Made by a program: the position numbers and the translations under genes
DNA from: Autumnicola sp041679265
Lineage (GTDB): Bacteria; Bacteroidota; Bacteroidia; Flavobacteriales; Flavobacteriaceae
Direction: 5' to 3'
NCBI RefSeq assembly: GCF_041679265.1
Contig: NZ_JBGFSM010000003.1
Span: forward strand, 124,001-188,000
DNA length: 64,000 nucleotides
Notes under the pieces: generated by a model
Seen by the model: the letters and a program-made list of their open reading frames with translations, nothing else
What the model was told of the DNA's origin: nothing
Database searches by the model: none
Part shown: piece after piece, positions 1 to 8,693 of the stretch
Position numbering within the stretch: position 1 is the stretch's first letter
Layout of the letters: the number at the start of each line of letters is the position of its first letter

Positions 1-58
1 TTTCAGTTCAATGCTCTTCCAATACGCACTTGCGGTCCACCCCTCAAAATTTTCCATT
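1..58 (-). pseudogene. partial second copy of the STAS/SpoIIAA-like gene, running off the window
   Basis: These bases match positions 1257-1314 with only three differences, and then similarity stops abruptly at base 59. Read on the minus strand the frame is open and encodes the middle of the STAS protein (NFEGWTASAYWK). The rest would lie to the left of the window. The 5' third of the gene is missing here, so it is either a truncated duplicate or a shorter gene starting at the ATG at 57-55. The identity is read directly from the sequence; the pseudogene status is inferred because the left part is not visible. Confidence 0.55.
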
Positions 59-267
59 ATTAGTAATAAGCGAAAAATGATAAGACGGAAATATTTATAT
101 ATCACATCTATGTCCCTAATTGCGGTACAAATTTTGTACGGCAGGAGGTTATTTTATTTACACTTATTACATCTCCCCAGCGCTATTTTAATAAGGCACT
201 ACTGGAAGAGGATGGGATTCTATTTATACTTTTTCATCTTTCTATGTTATTTTGAATTAAATGGCAT

Positions 268-810
268 TCACTCTTTCTTTAAAATAAGCTGGGCAAATTT
301 TATTTCTATGGATCCTTCAAGTCCAGGAACCACTTGATTTAAGCTTGGGCTTATAGTTTTCTCTATAAATCCACCGGCACTTAAAAGACAGGAAAATGTA
401 GGACCTTGGGGGATGTGGGTCAATGTCGCTTTAAAGTAGTTTTGCACTTCTTTATTAGGAAGCCTGATCGTTACCAACCAATTAAAATCAATTGGTTCAT
501 GTGGGCGCAAAAGGAAATCCTCAACCGGGACCTTCCCGGAAAATCTTATCCATATAGGTGCTTGAGTACTTTTAAGATAGGTGGCTAGCTGTGGATTATT
601 TGTGTCTATAGTTCTCAAATCTATGGAACCCGTAATTTCTTTACTTGTGTAATCAAAAAACATGGAAAGTTGATGGCTTTCCGCCTTAAATGCATTGCCA
701 TCTATATTAGCTTTTATAAGGATATGCCCCTCCCGTGTACTGTATATAGTTTGGGTATGCAGGATAGGAGCCAGCATTAAAAAAAATATAGTTAGTTGTC
801 CTTTTCCCAT
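268..810 (-). CDS. YceI-like secreted protein
   Basis: The 180-residue product has a hydrophobic N-terminus (residues about 6-18) that looks like a signal peptide. It is followed by a beta-rich domain with the YceI pattern: an N-terminal strand, then the segment GSIDLRTIDTNNPQLATYL, which matches the family's region after the first strands. YceI proteins form a periplasmic lipocalin-like barrel that binds isoprenoid lipids. It is the last gene of the metal-efflux operon and its ATG overlaps the upstream stop as TAATG, so it is probably translated by coupling. Its role next to a metal pump is not known. Family assignment is moderately sure; no ligand can be read. Confidence 0.6.
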   Translation of the reverse strand: MGKGQLTIFFLMLAPILHTQTIYSTREGHILIKANIDGNAFKAESHQLSMFFDYTSKEITGSIDLRTIDTNNPQLATYLKSTQAPIWIRFSGKVPVEDFLLRPHEPIDFNWLVTIRLPNKEVQNYFKATLTHIPQGPTFSCLLSAGGFIEKTISPSLNQVVPGLEGSIEIKFAQLILKKE

Positions 811-1061
811 TATTTTTCCTGCCTAATTTTTTTCTGGTCCTTTGGTTCATTTTTATTTTGAAGTATATTTACCCGGTGTTTATATTCTTCCTCGCTTATT
901 TCGCCCCGTGCAAAACGCTCCCTTAGAATTTCCATTGCTCCGTCTTTTTTCCGTTTTTGTCCCGGGGTGGGGTAAGGAATTAAAAATATCCAAAAGATAA
1001 GAATTATCCAAAGTCCCCACCATATCCAGTGCATTCCCCCAAAATTCCAGTTGTCCATCAT
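810..1061 (-). CDS. small membrane protein with SHOCT domain
   Basis: An 83-residue protein with one transmembrane helix (residues about 10-30, rich in Trp and Ile). It ends in a SHOCT domain (residues about 43-66, key string LRERFARGEISEEEY). SHOCT domains are short C-terminal modules, probably for oligomerisation, and are common in small membrane proteins of metal and stress operons. It lies 30 bases after the STAS gene, and its stop overlaps the next start. Function is unknown. A reading frame of 78 codons over the same bases is a shadow. Confidence 0.7.
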   Translation of the reverse strand: MMDNWNFGGMHWIWWGLWIILIFWIFLIPYPTPGQKRKKDGAMEILRERFARGEISEEEYKHRVNILQNKNEPKDQKKIRQEK

Positions 1062-1091
1062 AATCTTTCTGTTTAAATTTACTTAACTTTT

Positions 1092-1451
1092 TTAATGATT
1101 TCCTTTCTCCATCCATTCCTTGGCCAAATGTTTTTCTTCAGGGCTAAAGAATTTAATATGTGCCTTTGTAAAGGGTATCAAAACTTCGGTAAACTGTTCC
1201 TGCCATTTTGTAATTCCCACCAATGCAACCTTTTTAACGCGTTCTTCATTCGGAAGTTTCAGTTCAATGCCTTTCCAATACGCACTTGCAGTCCACCCCT
1301 CAAAATTTTCCATTTCAATATACCAGTATACTTTATGGTTTGCCTGTATATGGTTTTTTAATTGAGATATCAAATTGTCATAATCGGTAGCATCCAATCT
1401 ATTTTGAGCTACCATATATACCTTGTTTTCTTTTTTATAAATTTTCATCAT
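1092..1451 (-). CDS. STAS/SpoIIAA-like protein
   Basis: A 119-residue soluble protein of the SpoIIAA-like type (PF11964): an alternating strand and helix pattern, the VYWYIEMENFEGW strand region, and a C-terminal half with VALVGITKWQEQF and ending in EEKHLAKEWM. The family is implicated in binding small hydrophobic ligands or in regulation, but no reaction is assigned. It lies 26 bases downstream of the Fur gene in the efflux operon. A fragment of the same gene is found at the left end of the window, so the gene has been duplicated. Family call is good; its job in metal tolerance is open. Confidence 0.75.
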   Translation of the reverse strand: MMKIYKKENKVYMVAQNRLDATDYDNLISQLKNHIQANHKVYWYIEMENFEGWTASAYWKGIELKLPNEERVKKVALVGITKWQEQFTEVLIPFTKAHIKFFSPEEKHLAKEWMEKGNH

Positions 1452-1477
1452 TGTTCCAATTTTTTAAATCAAAAAAC

Positions 1478-1900
1478 TTAATCCAAGTCATTGCTACATT
1501 TCTCACAGACTCCCTTGGCCACCAGATTGATATCCTCTGCCACATAGCCGTCGGGCAGGTTTATCTGAGGGATTTTGTGCTCTGTAAGGCACACGGTTTC
1601 CCCGCAACTATTGCAATGAAAATGTAAGTGAAGGTCGTTTCCCACCTCACATTCACAATTGTCTTCGCACAGGGCATATTTAATGATGCCGGTGCCATCC
1701 TCAATTTGATGCACGATTCCTTTTTCTTCAAATGTCTTCATAGTACGGAAAAGCGTACTCCTTTCCGAGCTTTCGAAATCCTTTCCAAGGTCGCCTAAGC
1801 TAACGGCCACATTCAGTTGTGCCAGCCGTCTATAGGTCATCAAGCGCATTGCCGTAGGGCGGATGCCTTTGCTTTCCAACTTTTTTACTATTTTTTCCAT
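1478..1900 (-). CDS. Fur-family metal-dependent transcriptional regulator
   Basis: A 140-residue protein with an N-terminal winged helix (residues 1-80, including ERSTLFRTMKTFEEKGIV) and a metal-binding dimerisation domain. It has His-x-His-x-His at about 91-95, a CxxC pair at 96 and 99, and a second CxxC at 132 and 135, the pattern of the structural zinc site. Extra Cys at 78, 82 and 84 sit in the hinge. It is encoded inside the efflux operon, 15 bases after the PII-like gene, so it may control the operon in response to the exported metal. Whether it senses Fe, Zn or another metal cannot be decided; the His-rich receptor elsewhere in the window makes Zn plausible. Confidence 0.85.
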   Translation of the reverse strand: MEKIVKKLESKGIRPTAMRLMTYRRLAQLNVAVSLGDLGKDFESSERSTLFRTMKTFEEKGIVHQIEDGTGIIKYALCEDNCECEVGNDLHLHFHCNSCGETVCLTEHKIPQINLPDGYVAEDINLVAKGVCEKCSNDLD

Positions 1901-1915
1901 TTGCTATAAAAGTAT

Positions 1916-2254
1916 TTAGGGGTCGTAACGCTTTATGGATTCCCCGGTTTTTATCTGGAAGGCATCTTCAATATCGGAAAGATAAATTATTCCGTCACCG
2001 GGTTCAGTTGTTTTTGCATTCTCAAGGATAATATCTATTGCTGATTGTGCTTCTTCGTTTTGACATACCAGTTCTAACTTTACAACCGGACTGTCTGTTA
2101 CACGGAAATCTAAAGAAGGTGATGCGCCTTTTGCTTTAAAAGCCCCCGTTCCTTCTCCCTGGGAAAGGGTCATACTTTTAAATCCGCTTTCACTAAGAGC
2201 TTCAATTACATTTTGAACTCGTTTCGGTTTTATAAATGCTTTTATTTCTTTCAT
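1916..2254 (-). CDS. PII-family (GlnB-like) protein of a metal-efflux operon
   Basis: A 112-residue protein with the PII fold: it opens KEIKAFIKPKRVQNVIEAL and has a B-loop-like TTEPGDGIIYL near residues 83-93, comparable to TGKIGDGKIF of GlnB. The T-loop is atypical (residues about 36-52, SQGEGTGAFKAKG) and lacks the uridylylated Tyr context. Such PII-like proteins are found beside CusA-type pumps in Bacteroidota and are annotated as nitrogen regulators, but the context argues for control of the efflux pump or sensing of a nucleotide or metal. It lies 96 bases downstream of the CusB-type gene. Confidence 0.85.
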   Translation of the reverse strand: MKEIKAFIKPKRVQNVIEALSESGFKSMTLSQGEGTGAFKAKGASPSLDFRVTDSPVVKLELVCQNEEAQSAIDIILENAKTTEPGDGIIYLSDIEDAFQIKTGESIKRYDP

Positions 2255-2350
2255 TGCTGTAATATTAATTTTAGTATTAAGGATGAACCCTCTGGAATTT
2301 TAATTAAGACAAACATTTAACAGAGAGTCCATCCATCTAATTTTTTTAAT

Positions 2351-3601
2351 TTAATGACCATGGGAAGTCTGGCTTTTCTGCATTTCAGAAACCAGATAAT
2401 AGGCATTATTATAGGCAACCAACGTACCTTCAGGCAGAGGCTCCAGCAGTTTAATTTCAACCCAACCATCTTCATTTATTCCCGTTCTAACCTGCACTGG
2501 TTTCAATTCCCATTCGGTTTCACCATCTTCCTGGTGTTTTTGGGCCGTAAAGATGTAGGGATTTCCTTCTTCTTCAATTATTGCTTCTTCCGGTAAGGCA
2601 GGAACAGCTTCTTCACCGGTCCTGATTTTTCCGTTTATATACATCCCCGGAATTAGAAAATCTTCTTTATTATCGATTTCTGCATGCACATGTACCGCTT
2701 TGGGGTTTTGTTCAAATTGTTTCCCCACTGAATAAATTTCCCCGGTTAAATTACTGCCTGGAACCGATTCCAGTGTAAACGCAATCTTTTGGCCTTCTTT
2801 CACCTTATAAATATCTTTTTCAAAAACCATTAGATCGGCATGAACATGTTCATTATCAACTACCATAAACATACTGGTCTGAGGGTCTACATATTGTCCT
2901 ACCTGTACCAGTACTTTTTCAATATAACCTCCAATTGGGCTTACTACCGGAATATATTCATATAATTCACCGTCTCTAACCTGGGAAGCATTTAGGTTTA
3001 ACTGGCGCAATTGCGATTCGTACCCCCGCACTTCACCTTGTACAGACTGGTAATCTGATTGGGTTTGTTGAAAAGATTTTCCAGATCCTACCTCTGCTTC
3101 ATATAAACGTTTCTGTCTTTCAAATTCCTTTTCCAAAAATTGCATCCTACTATATGCATTAATATAATCAGACTGCATTCTGGTTAAATTTGGGTGAGAA
3201 AGATAAGCCAACACCTGACCTTTATTTACCTTATCCCCCTCAATAACCTTTATAGAAGTTATATTACCGCCTAAAATTGCCGTAACGGTAGCTTCATATT
3301 GTGGCGGCACTTCTAACTGGCCATTGGCTTCCACAATACCCGACAAAGCTTTTTTAGGCAAGGTATCTACTTTAATCCCCAGACTATTGAATTTCATTTC
3401 TGAAAGATGTACCGAACGCATCCCACCTTCTTCTTCACCGTGTTCTTCATCTCCTTCCTCACCGTGATTTTCACCTTCTTCGGTATTAGTAGTTGCAGTT
3501 TCACTGGAAGCATCTTCCCCTGCCGCAGGATTTTCTTTACATCCAAAGAATATGCTGAGCGTTAAGGCAAGCATTAGAATATTTATTGATCTTGTATTCA
3601 T
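2351..3601 (-). CDS. RND efflux periplasmic adaptor lipoprotein, CusB/CzcB type
   Basis: A 416-residue membrane-fusion protein. It starts with a lipoprotein signal (IFFGC, Cys21), then has an acidic His/Glu-rich stretch at about residues 40-60 that could bind metal. After it come the biotinyl-lipoyl-like barrel and hairpin (strings SPIGGYIEKVLVQVGQYV and HVHADLMVFEKDI) and the C-terminal membrane-proximal domain. It links the inner-membrane pump to the outer-membrane channel. It lies 22 bases downstream of the pump gene. The substrate is a divalent or monovalent heavy metal by homology, not shown by the sequence. Confidence 0.9.
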   Translation of the reverse strand: MNTRSINILMLALTLSIFFGCKENPAAGEDASSETATTNTEEGENHGEEGDEEHGEEEGGMRSVHLSEMKFNSLGIKVDTLPKKALSGIVEANGQLEVPPQYEATVTAILGGNITSIKVIEGDKVNKGQVLAYLSHPNLTRMQSDYINAYSRMQFLEKEFERQKRLYEAEVGSGKSFQQTQSDYQSVQGEVRGYESQLRQLNLNASQVRDGELYEYIPVVSPIGGYIEKVLVQVGQYVDPQTSMFMVVDNEHVHADLMVFEKDIYKVKEGQKIAFTLESVPGSNLTGEIYSVGKQFEQNPKAVHVHAEIDNKEDFLIPGMYINGKIRTGEEAVPALPEEAIIEEEGNPYIFTAQKHQEDGETEWELKPVQVRTGINEDGWVEIKLLEPLPEGTLVAYNNAYYLVSEMQKSQTSHGH

Positions 3602-3623
3602 ATCGATTTTCTTATTTTAATTT

Positions 3624-6600
3624 TTAATTTGAATTCTTAAGGTAATATTCCAGTTGGTAGCGGCTGTCGAGATAATCGTTAAAAGCACTCCAGGCATTTA
3701 CCTCGATTCTAATGGCATCTCTTATATTTTGGAGAAATGTCACATAATCGATAGCGCCTTCCTTAAAGGCCAGCACTGATCCACCTTGTTGCTCTTTGGC
3801 CAGCGGAAGTGCTTCATCCCTATAATAATTCCATGAGTTTCTCCATTTGATGTAGTCTTCACGCATATTTTTATAGGCGGTTTCCAGTTCGATTTTATCC
3901 TGATAAAAGTTTTGCTCTGCAATCTGTCTATTTACTTGTGCTTCCTGTGTACGGCCTAATTCCGGCCCAAAAAACAGCGGAATTTGAATTCCTATTTGAT
4001 ATTGGAAGAAACCCGATTGCCCGGCTATTTCCTGCCTACCGTACTGACCCTGAAATTTGGGCAAAAATTCAGATTTTCGTTCTCTGGTAACCGCTTTGGC
4101 AACATCTATCCTTTGTTCCGAAACCTGCAGCAACGGATGATTTTCAAGCGACTCTACCAGAAAGTTTAAAGGTTCGTCTAAAGTTTCAACAGGCAAATCT
4201 GGTACATCATAGATCGTATCACTAACAAACCATAAATTTAGACGCTGTAATGATTTCAGGTAATCTCTATAAGCTTGTTCTAACTGTATTTTCACCTCAT
4301 TCCCCTGATTTGAAGTAGCAAGATACTCCAGTTTAGAGGTAGCTTCTGTTTCATACCTGATTCGTGCTGCTCTTTCAATGTCTTCAAAAATTGAATCCAT
4401 TTTCTTATATACCCGATACCTCTTTTTACTTGTATAAACTGAAGCCCAGGCCCTGCTTACTTCACGTTCCACTTCTAAGGTATTTAGTTCTAAAGCATTT
4501 TCAGCAAGGGCCACCCTTTCTTTCTGTAATTTCAAACGGGGAGCTATTCCAAAAACATCTATGCCTTGTTGTTGAACACCAATTTGGGTATAGATCCCAT
4601 CAGAGCCATTTCCTACCTCTTCTTTTCCTGTAAAGATTTGGGTATTCCCAAAATCATAGGCGGTTTTACGCAATACTTCCTCACTTTCAATTTCAAGTTG
4701 GGCAGCTTTTAATTGTGGAAAGTTTTGGATTGCCATTTCTTTAGCCTCTTCCAAACTAATAGTTTGTAAAGAATCCTGTATTGGATTTTCCGATGACATT
4801 TCATCAGATTGTGCATTTACGGAAAAGGTTCCGCCTAACATCAAGCCAATTATCAAAATTGTGGCTAAAGATCGTGAATTGGAAGAACCAAGCTTGTTCT
4901 GTTCCTTTTTCTCTCGTCTCTTCTCTACAAATGTATAAAGGACAGGAAGAACAACCAGCGTAAGTAAGGTAGCTGTAAGCATGCCACCAATAACAACCGT
5001 AGCAAGGGGTCGTTGTACTTCAGCTCCTGCTGACGATGAAAAAGCCATCGGCAGAAATCCAAAAATATCTGTTGTTGCTGTTAACATAATGGGACGTATT
5101 CGTTCTTTGGTTCCTGTAAAAATTCTATCTTTTATACTGGTTACCCCTTCTTCTTTTAAGGAATTAAACCTGTTAATAAGCACCAGCCCGTTTAAAACGG
5201 CAACCCCAAACAATACAATGAAGCCTACACCAGCTGAAATACTAAACGGCATATCTCTTAACCAAAGAGCAAATATTCCTCCAATAGCCGCCAGTGGAAT
5301 GGCTATATAGATCATAATTGATTGGGAAAAAGATTGGAGTGCAAAGTACAGAAGCACGAATATCAGAAATAGAGCGATGGGCACTACTATTTGTAAACGC
5401 CCTTTTGCTCTTTGAAGGTTTTCAAACTCCCCACCATAAGTAATGTAATATCCTGGAGGTAAATCTAACTCTTCATCCAATTTTTGCTGGATGTCATTTA
5501 CCACAGATTCCACATCCCTCCCGCGGGCATTAACTCCCACATAGGTTCTTCTAAAGGTGTTATCCCTGGAAATTTGCATAGGGCCCGGTACATAACTAAT
5601 ATCAGCTACTTCCTTAATCGGAACCTGAGTGCCATCCGGCAGATCTATATAGAGGGTACGTAAATCATCAATGCTTTGGCGGTGCGCCTCATCAAAACGT
5701 ATTACCATATCAAACCGCTTTTCCCCTTCAAAGATCACTCCGGCCGTTCCTCCAGCAAAAGCTGCACTTATATAATCGTTAATCTTTTCAATGTCCAATC
5801 CATATTGCGCAATTTTTTTACGATTAAACCGCACCGTCATTTGTGGAAGACCAGATGTTCGTTCAGGGTTCACATCTCCTACGCCCGGTATAGTCTGTAT
5901 TATTTCAGCCATTTTATCAGCTTTTTCAGCAAGAAGGTCTAAATCTTCACCATATAATTTTACCGCAACATCTTCCCTGACCCCGGTAAGCAGTTCATTA
6001 AAACGAAGCTCTACAGGCTGGCTAAAAACCAGGTTGACTCCCGTAAGTTCTTCATTAAGTTTCTCTTTGATCTTTTCTATCAATTCCTCTTTAGAACTTG
6101 CCGAAGTCCAATTATCCATATCCTTCTCTAATACAATAAACATATCGGCAATATCCATAGGCATTGGATCAGTAGGGATATCGGCAACCCCAATCCTCGC
6201 TACGGCGGTTTCTACTTCCGGGAAATTCTCAAGAAGGATATCTTCTATTTTTGTGGAAACATCAATTGCTTCACTCAAACCACTTCCAGGTCTTATTAAA
6301 GCCTGCATGGCGATATCCCCTTCATCAAGTTGAGGGACAAATTCCCCTCCCATTCTGGAAAAGATAAAACCGGCTACTATAAGTAAGACAACCGCAGACC
6401 CCAATACTATGAACTTCAATCTTAAAGCTCCTTTTAATAAAGGCATGTATCCTTTTTGAATCCCTCCAATAATTTTATCACTAACTTTTTCCAGCCAGCG
6501 TTCAAACTTTCCAAACCAGTTCTTTTTATTCTGAATTGGTTTCATAAATAAAGCAGACATCATAGGGACATAGGTAAGGCATAAGAAAATAGCACCTATC

Positions 6601-8057
6601 ATGGCAAAACCAAAAGTAAATGCCATTGGCCGAAACATTTTCCCTTCTACCCCCGTTAGAAAAAGAATGGGCGCAAATACGATAAGAATGATAATTTGTC
6701 CAAAAAAGGCGGAACCCATCATCGTACTTCCGGCATCATAGGCTACTTCATCCATTTTAGCCTTATTAAATTTTATTTTGCCGGAACGCATCCGTTTTTG
6801 TATTTCATATACCGTACCCTCAATGATGATCACAGCACCGTCTATAATAATTCCAAAGTCAATAGCTCCCAAACTCATTAGATTGGCCCAGACATTGAAT
6901 TGCTTCATCAATATAAAAGCAAAAAGAAGTGATAATGGAATGGTAGTAGCAGTTATAAGACCGCCTCTCAGACTACCTAATAATATTACTAAGGCAAAAA
7001 TCACGATTAAAGCACCTTCCAGAAGATTCTGGGTCACGGTACTCGTAGTTCTTTCAATTAAAACACTTCTGTCAAGGAAGGGTTCTATTGATAAACCTTC
7101 AGGCAAAGATTGTTCTACCGTCTCCATACGATCCTGAACATTTGCAATTACTTTATTAGGATTTGCACCTTTCAACATGAGCACCATACCGCCAACAGCT
7201 TCACGGCCATCCTGGGTAAAAGCACCATAGCGTACCTGGCTACCAAACTGGACCTCTTCAGCTGCATCTCCAATTGTTACAGGCACTCCATTTTCATTCT
7301 TGATAACAATAGATTTTATATCATCTAGTGACCTGATTAAACCCTCACCACGGATAAAATTGGCCATATTATTTTTTTCTATATATGCACCGCCTGTATT
7401 AACATTATTTTTTTGCAGGGCATCGAAGACTTGGGAAATAGAAACGTTTAACGCATTCAGTTTTTCGGGATTAATGGCAATTTCATATTGTTTTATAGAG
7501 CCCCCAAATGAATTTACCTCTACTACACCTTCGACGAGGGTCATTTGACGCTTTACGATCCAATCCTGGATGGTACGCAATTCCGTAGGGGAATAAACGG
7601 TGTCATACTCTTTTTGGGGCTTTATCGTATATTGATAAATCTCACCCAAACCTGTAGTAATGGGTCCCATAGCGGGACTTCCAAATTTTTCAGGTATTTG
7701 GTCCCTGACTTCGTTTAGTTTTTCCTGAACCAGTTGACGGGGTTTGTAAATGCCCATATCGTCCTCAAAAACAATTGTAACCACGGAAAGGCCAAATCGG
7801 GAAACAGATCGTATTTCCGTAACCCCGGGCAGGTTCCCCATTGAGAGTTCTACAGGATAGGTTACAAATTGTTCAATATCTTCTGTTGCAAGATTAGGTG
7901 ATTGGGTGATCACCTGAACCTGGTTGTTAGTAATATCCGGTACCGATCCCAGGTTGACGGTAGACATGGACCAAATACCCGTCCCTATCAGCGCTAAGGT
8001 AAGTAGTCCAATAATAAATTTATTATTAATGGAAAATGCGATTATCTTATTAATCAT
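3624..8057 (-). CDS. CusA/CzcA heavy-metal RND pump fused to a TolC-like outer-membrane channel
   Basis: A 1477-residue polypeptide. Residues 1 to about 1045 are a full HME-family RND pump with twelve helices; the TM4 region GAIDFGIIIDGAVIIIEG carries the acidic proton-relay residues, and the porter domain contains PTDPMPMDIADMF. After a basic linker (ERREKKEQNK, about 1050) a second signal-peptide-like segment ending VNAQS (about 1063-1084) leads into a TolC/OEP domain of about 400 residues. The one gene thus encodes both the inner-membrane pump and the outer-membrane channel, probably separated by signal peptidase after export. Such fusions are known in Flavobacteria. The frame is open throughout, with no sign of error at the junction. 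Confidence 0.92.
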   Translation of the reverse strand: MINKIIAFSINNKFIIGLLTLALIGTGIWSMSTVNLGSVPDITNNQVQVITQSPNLATEDIEQFVTYPVELSMGNLPGVTEIRSVSRFGLSVVTIVFEDDMGIYKPRQLVQEKLNEVRDQIPEKFGSPAMGPITTGLGEIYQYTIKPQKEYDTVYSPTELRTIQDWIVKRQMTLVEGVVEVNSFGGSIKQYEIAINPEKLNALNVSISQVFDALQKNNVNTGGAYIEKNNMANFIRGEGLIRSLDDIKSIVIKNENGVPVTIGDAAEEVQFGSQVRYGAFTQDGREAVGGMVLMLKGANPNKVIANVQDRMETVEQSLPEGLSIEPFLDRSVLIERTTSTVTQNLLEGALIVIFALVILLGSLRGGLITATTIPLSLLFAFILMKQFNVWANLMSLGAIDFGIIIDGAVIIIEGTVYEIQKRMRSGKIKFNKAKMDEVAYDAGSTMMGSAFFGQIIILIVFAPILFLTGVEGKMFRPMAFTFGFAMIGAIFLCLTYVPMMSALFMKPIQNKKNWFGKFERWLEKVSDKIIGGIQKGYMPLLKGALRLKFIVLGSAVVLLIVAGFIFSRMGGEFVPQLDEGDIAMQALIRPGSGLSEAIDVSTKIEDILLENFPEVETAVARIGVADIPTDPMPMDIADMFIVLEKDMDNWTSASSKEELIEKIKEKLNEELTGVNLVFSQPVELRFNELLTGVREDVAVKLYGEDLDLLAEKADKMAEIIQTIPGVGDVNPERTSGLPQMTVRFNRKKIAQYGLDIEKINDYISAAFAGGTAGVIFEGEKRFDMVIRFDEAHRQSIDDLRTLYIDLPDGTQVPIKEVADISYVPGPMQISRDNTFRRTYVGVNARGRDVESVVNDIQQKLDEELDLPPGYYITYGGEFENLQRAKGRLQIVVPIALFLIFVLLYFALQSFSQSIMIYIAIPLAAIGGIFALWLRDMPFSISAGVGFIVLFGVAVLNGLVLINRFNSLKEEGVTSIKDRIFTGTKERIRPIMLTATTDIFGFLPMAFSSSAGAEVQRPLATVVIGGMLTATLLTLVVLPVLYTFVEKRREKKEQNKLGSSNSRSLATILIIGLMLGGTFSVNAQSDEMSSENPIQDSLQTISLEEAKEMAIQNFPQLKAAQLEIESEEVLRKTAYDFGNTQIFTGKEEVGNGSDGIYTQIGVQQQGIDVFGIAPRLKLQKERVALAENALELNTLEVEREVSRAWASVYTSKKRYRVYKKMDSIFEDIERAARIRYETEATSKLEYLATSNQGNEVKIQLEQAYRDYLKSLQRLNLWFVSDTIYDVPDLPVETLDEPLNFLVESLENHPLLQVSEQRIDVAKAVTRERKSEFLPKFQGQYGRQEIAGQSGFFQYQIGIQIPLFFGPELGRTQEAQVNRQIAEQNFYQDKIELETAYKNMREDYIKWRNSWNYYRDEALPLAKEQQGGSVLAFKEGAIDYVTFLQNIRDAIRIEVNAWSAFNDYLDSRYQLEYYLKNSN

Positions 8058-8162
8058 ATAAATAAAAATTTAATTCAGTTAAAATTCTTGATAATAATTT
8101 TGTGCCTAACAAAACCTATCAATAGGACCAAGGATCTAGTATGAGAACCAGGATTTGGTCAA

Positions 8163-8186
8163 AAAAGGATATAATTATCCTTTAAA
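8163..8186 (-). terminator. stem-loop with T-run after the DUF6660 gene
   Basis: On the minus strand AAAGGAT and ATCCTTT form a hairpin followed by a run of T, starting 8 bases after the stop codon of the DUF6660 gene. It may act as an attenuating terminator before the pump gene, which begins about 105 bases further on. Confidence 0.5.
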
Positions 8187-8194
8187 AAACTGAA

Positions 8195-8515
8195 TTAAAC
8201 TTTTGGGGGATCTAAAAAGGAAAGAATAGGTTCTTCCACTGAGCTGTCAAAATGGACAAAGGCTTTTGATGGAATTTCAATAATCAAAGCCTTGAAATTT
8301 GAAGAACCGAAATCTACTGTATGCACATGGCAGCAATGACAACTACAAAAAGGAGGGCATAAATCTGCTACTTTATCATGTGAATGGTCGATATCTAAAT
8401 TCTGCGTAGCAACCACTGTTACTTCTGAATCAGAAATCACTTGTGAAGTATCACTATCATTACAGGCTAATAAGTTAAGCCCGAATATATATAGAGATAA
8501 TATGACAGCGATCAT
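8195..8515 (-). CDS. DUF6660-type small secreted protein of metal operons
   Basis: I choose the internal ATG at 8515, giving 106 residues that begin directly with a signal peptide (MIAVILSLYIFGL); the longer open frame to 8674 would add an unlikely extra hydrophobic leader and overrun the promoter. The mature part has a Cys/His cluster CPPFCSCHCCHVHTV (about residues 54-68), the hallmark of small flavobacterial proteins encoded just upstream of CusA-type pumps. The cluster suggests a periplasmic metal ligand, which is inference. It is the first gene of the efflux operon. Confidence 0.7.
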   Translation of the reverse strand: MIAVILSLYIFGLNLLACNDSDTSQVISDSEVTVVATQNLDIDHSHDKVADLCPPFCSCHCCHVHTVDFGSSNFKALIIEIPSKAFVHFDSSVEEPILSFLDPPKV

Positions 8516-8525
8516 TTTCACACTA

Positions 8526-8560
8526 CAAAGATAAAAGAAAATCAATGCACAGATTGTGCA
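8526..8560 (-). promoter_or_regulatory. promoter and palindromic operator of the efflux operon
   Basis: Read on the minus strand, TATCTTTG at 8533-8526 is an exact match to the Bacteroidota -7 element TANNTTTG, 10 bases upstream of the DUF6660 start. Just upstream lies the perfect palindrome TGCACAGATTGTGCA (8546-8560, arms of 6 around 3 bases), in the place where a repressor or activator would sit over the -33 region. The regulator is unknown; the Fur-family product of the same operon is a candidate, although the site does not look like a Fur box. Confidence 0.55.
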
Positions 8561-8693
8561 AAAATATAATGAGTACGTTGTTAAAGGATATTCATTTATT
8601 TCAAATCTTGAAATAATTGCGAAAATCTGTACAACAATGAACAGGCAAAATAGAATAATGATGGCCCCGATCACCCAATTGTTGGTAGTTCTT

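Noticed and set aside
11..337. 108-codon plus-strand frame at the left end
   Set aside because: It runs opposite the STAS duplicate and the YceI-like gene end; low-complexity composition and no domain.
5791..6333. 180-codon plus-strand frame opposite the CusA-TolC gene
   Set aside because: It is antisense to a clear RND porter domain, with Ser-rich composition typical of a shadow frame.
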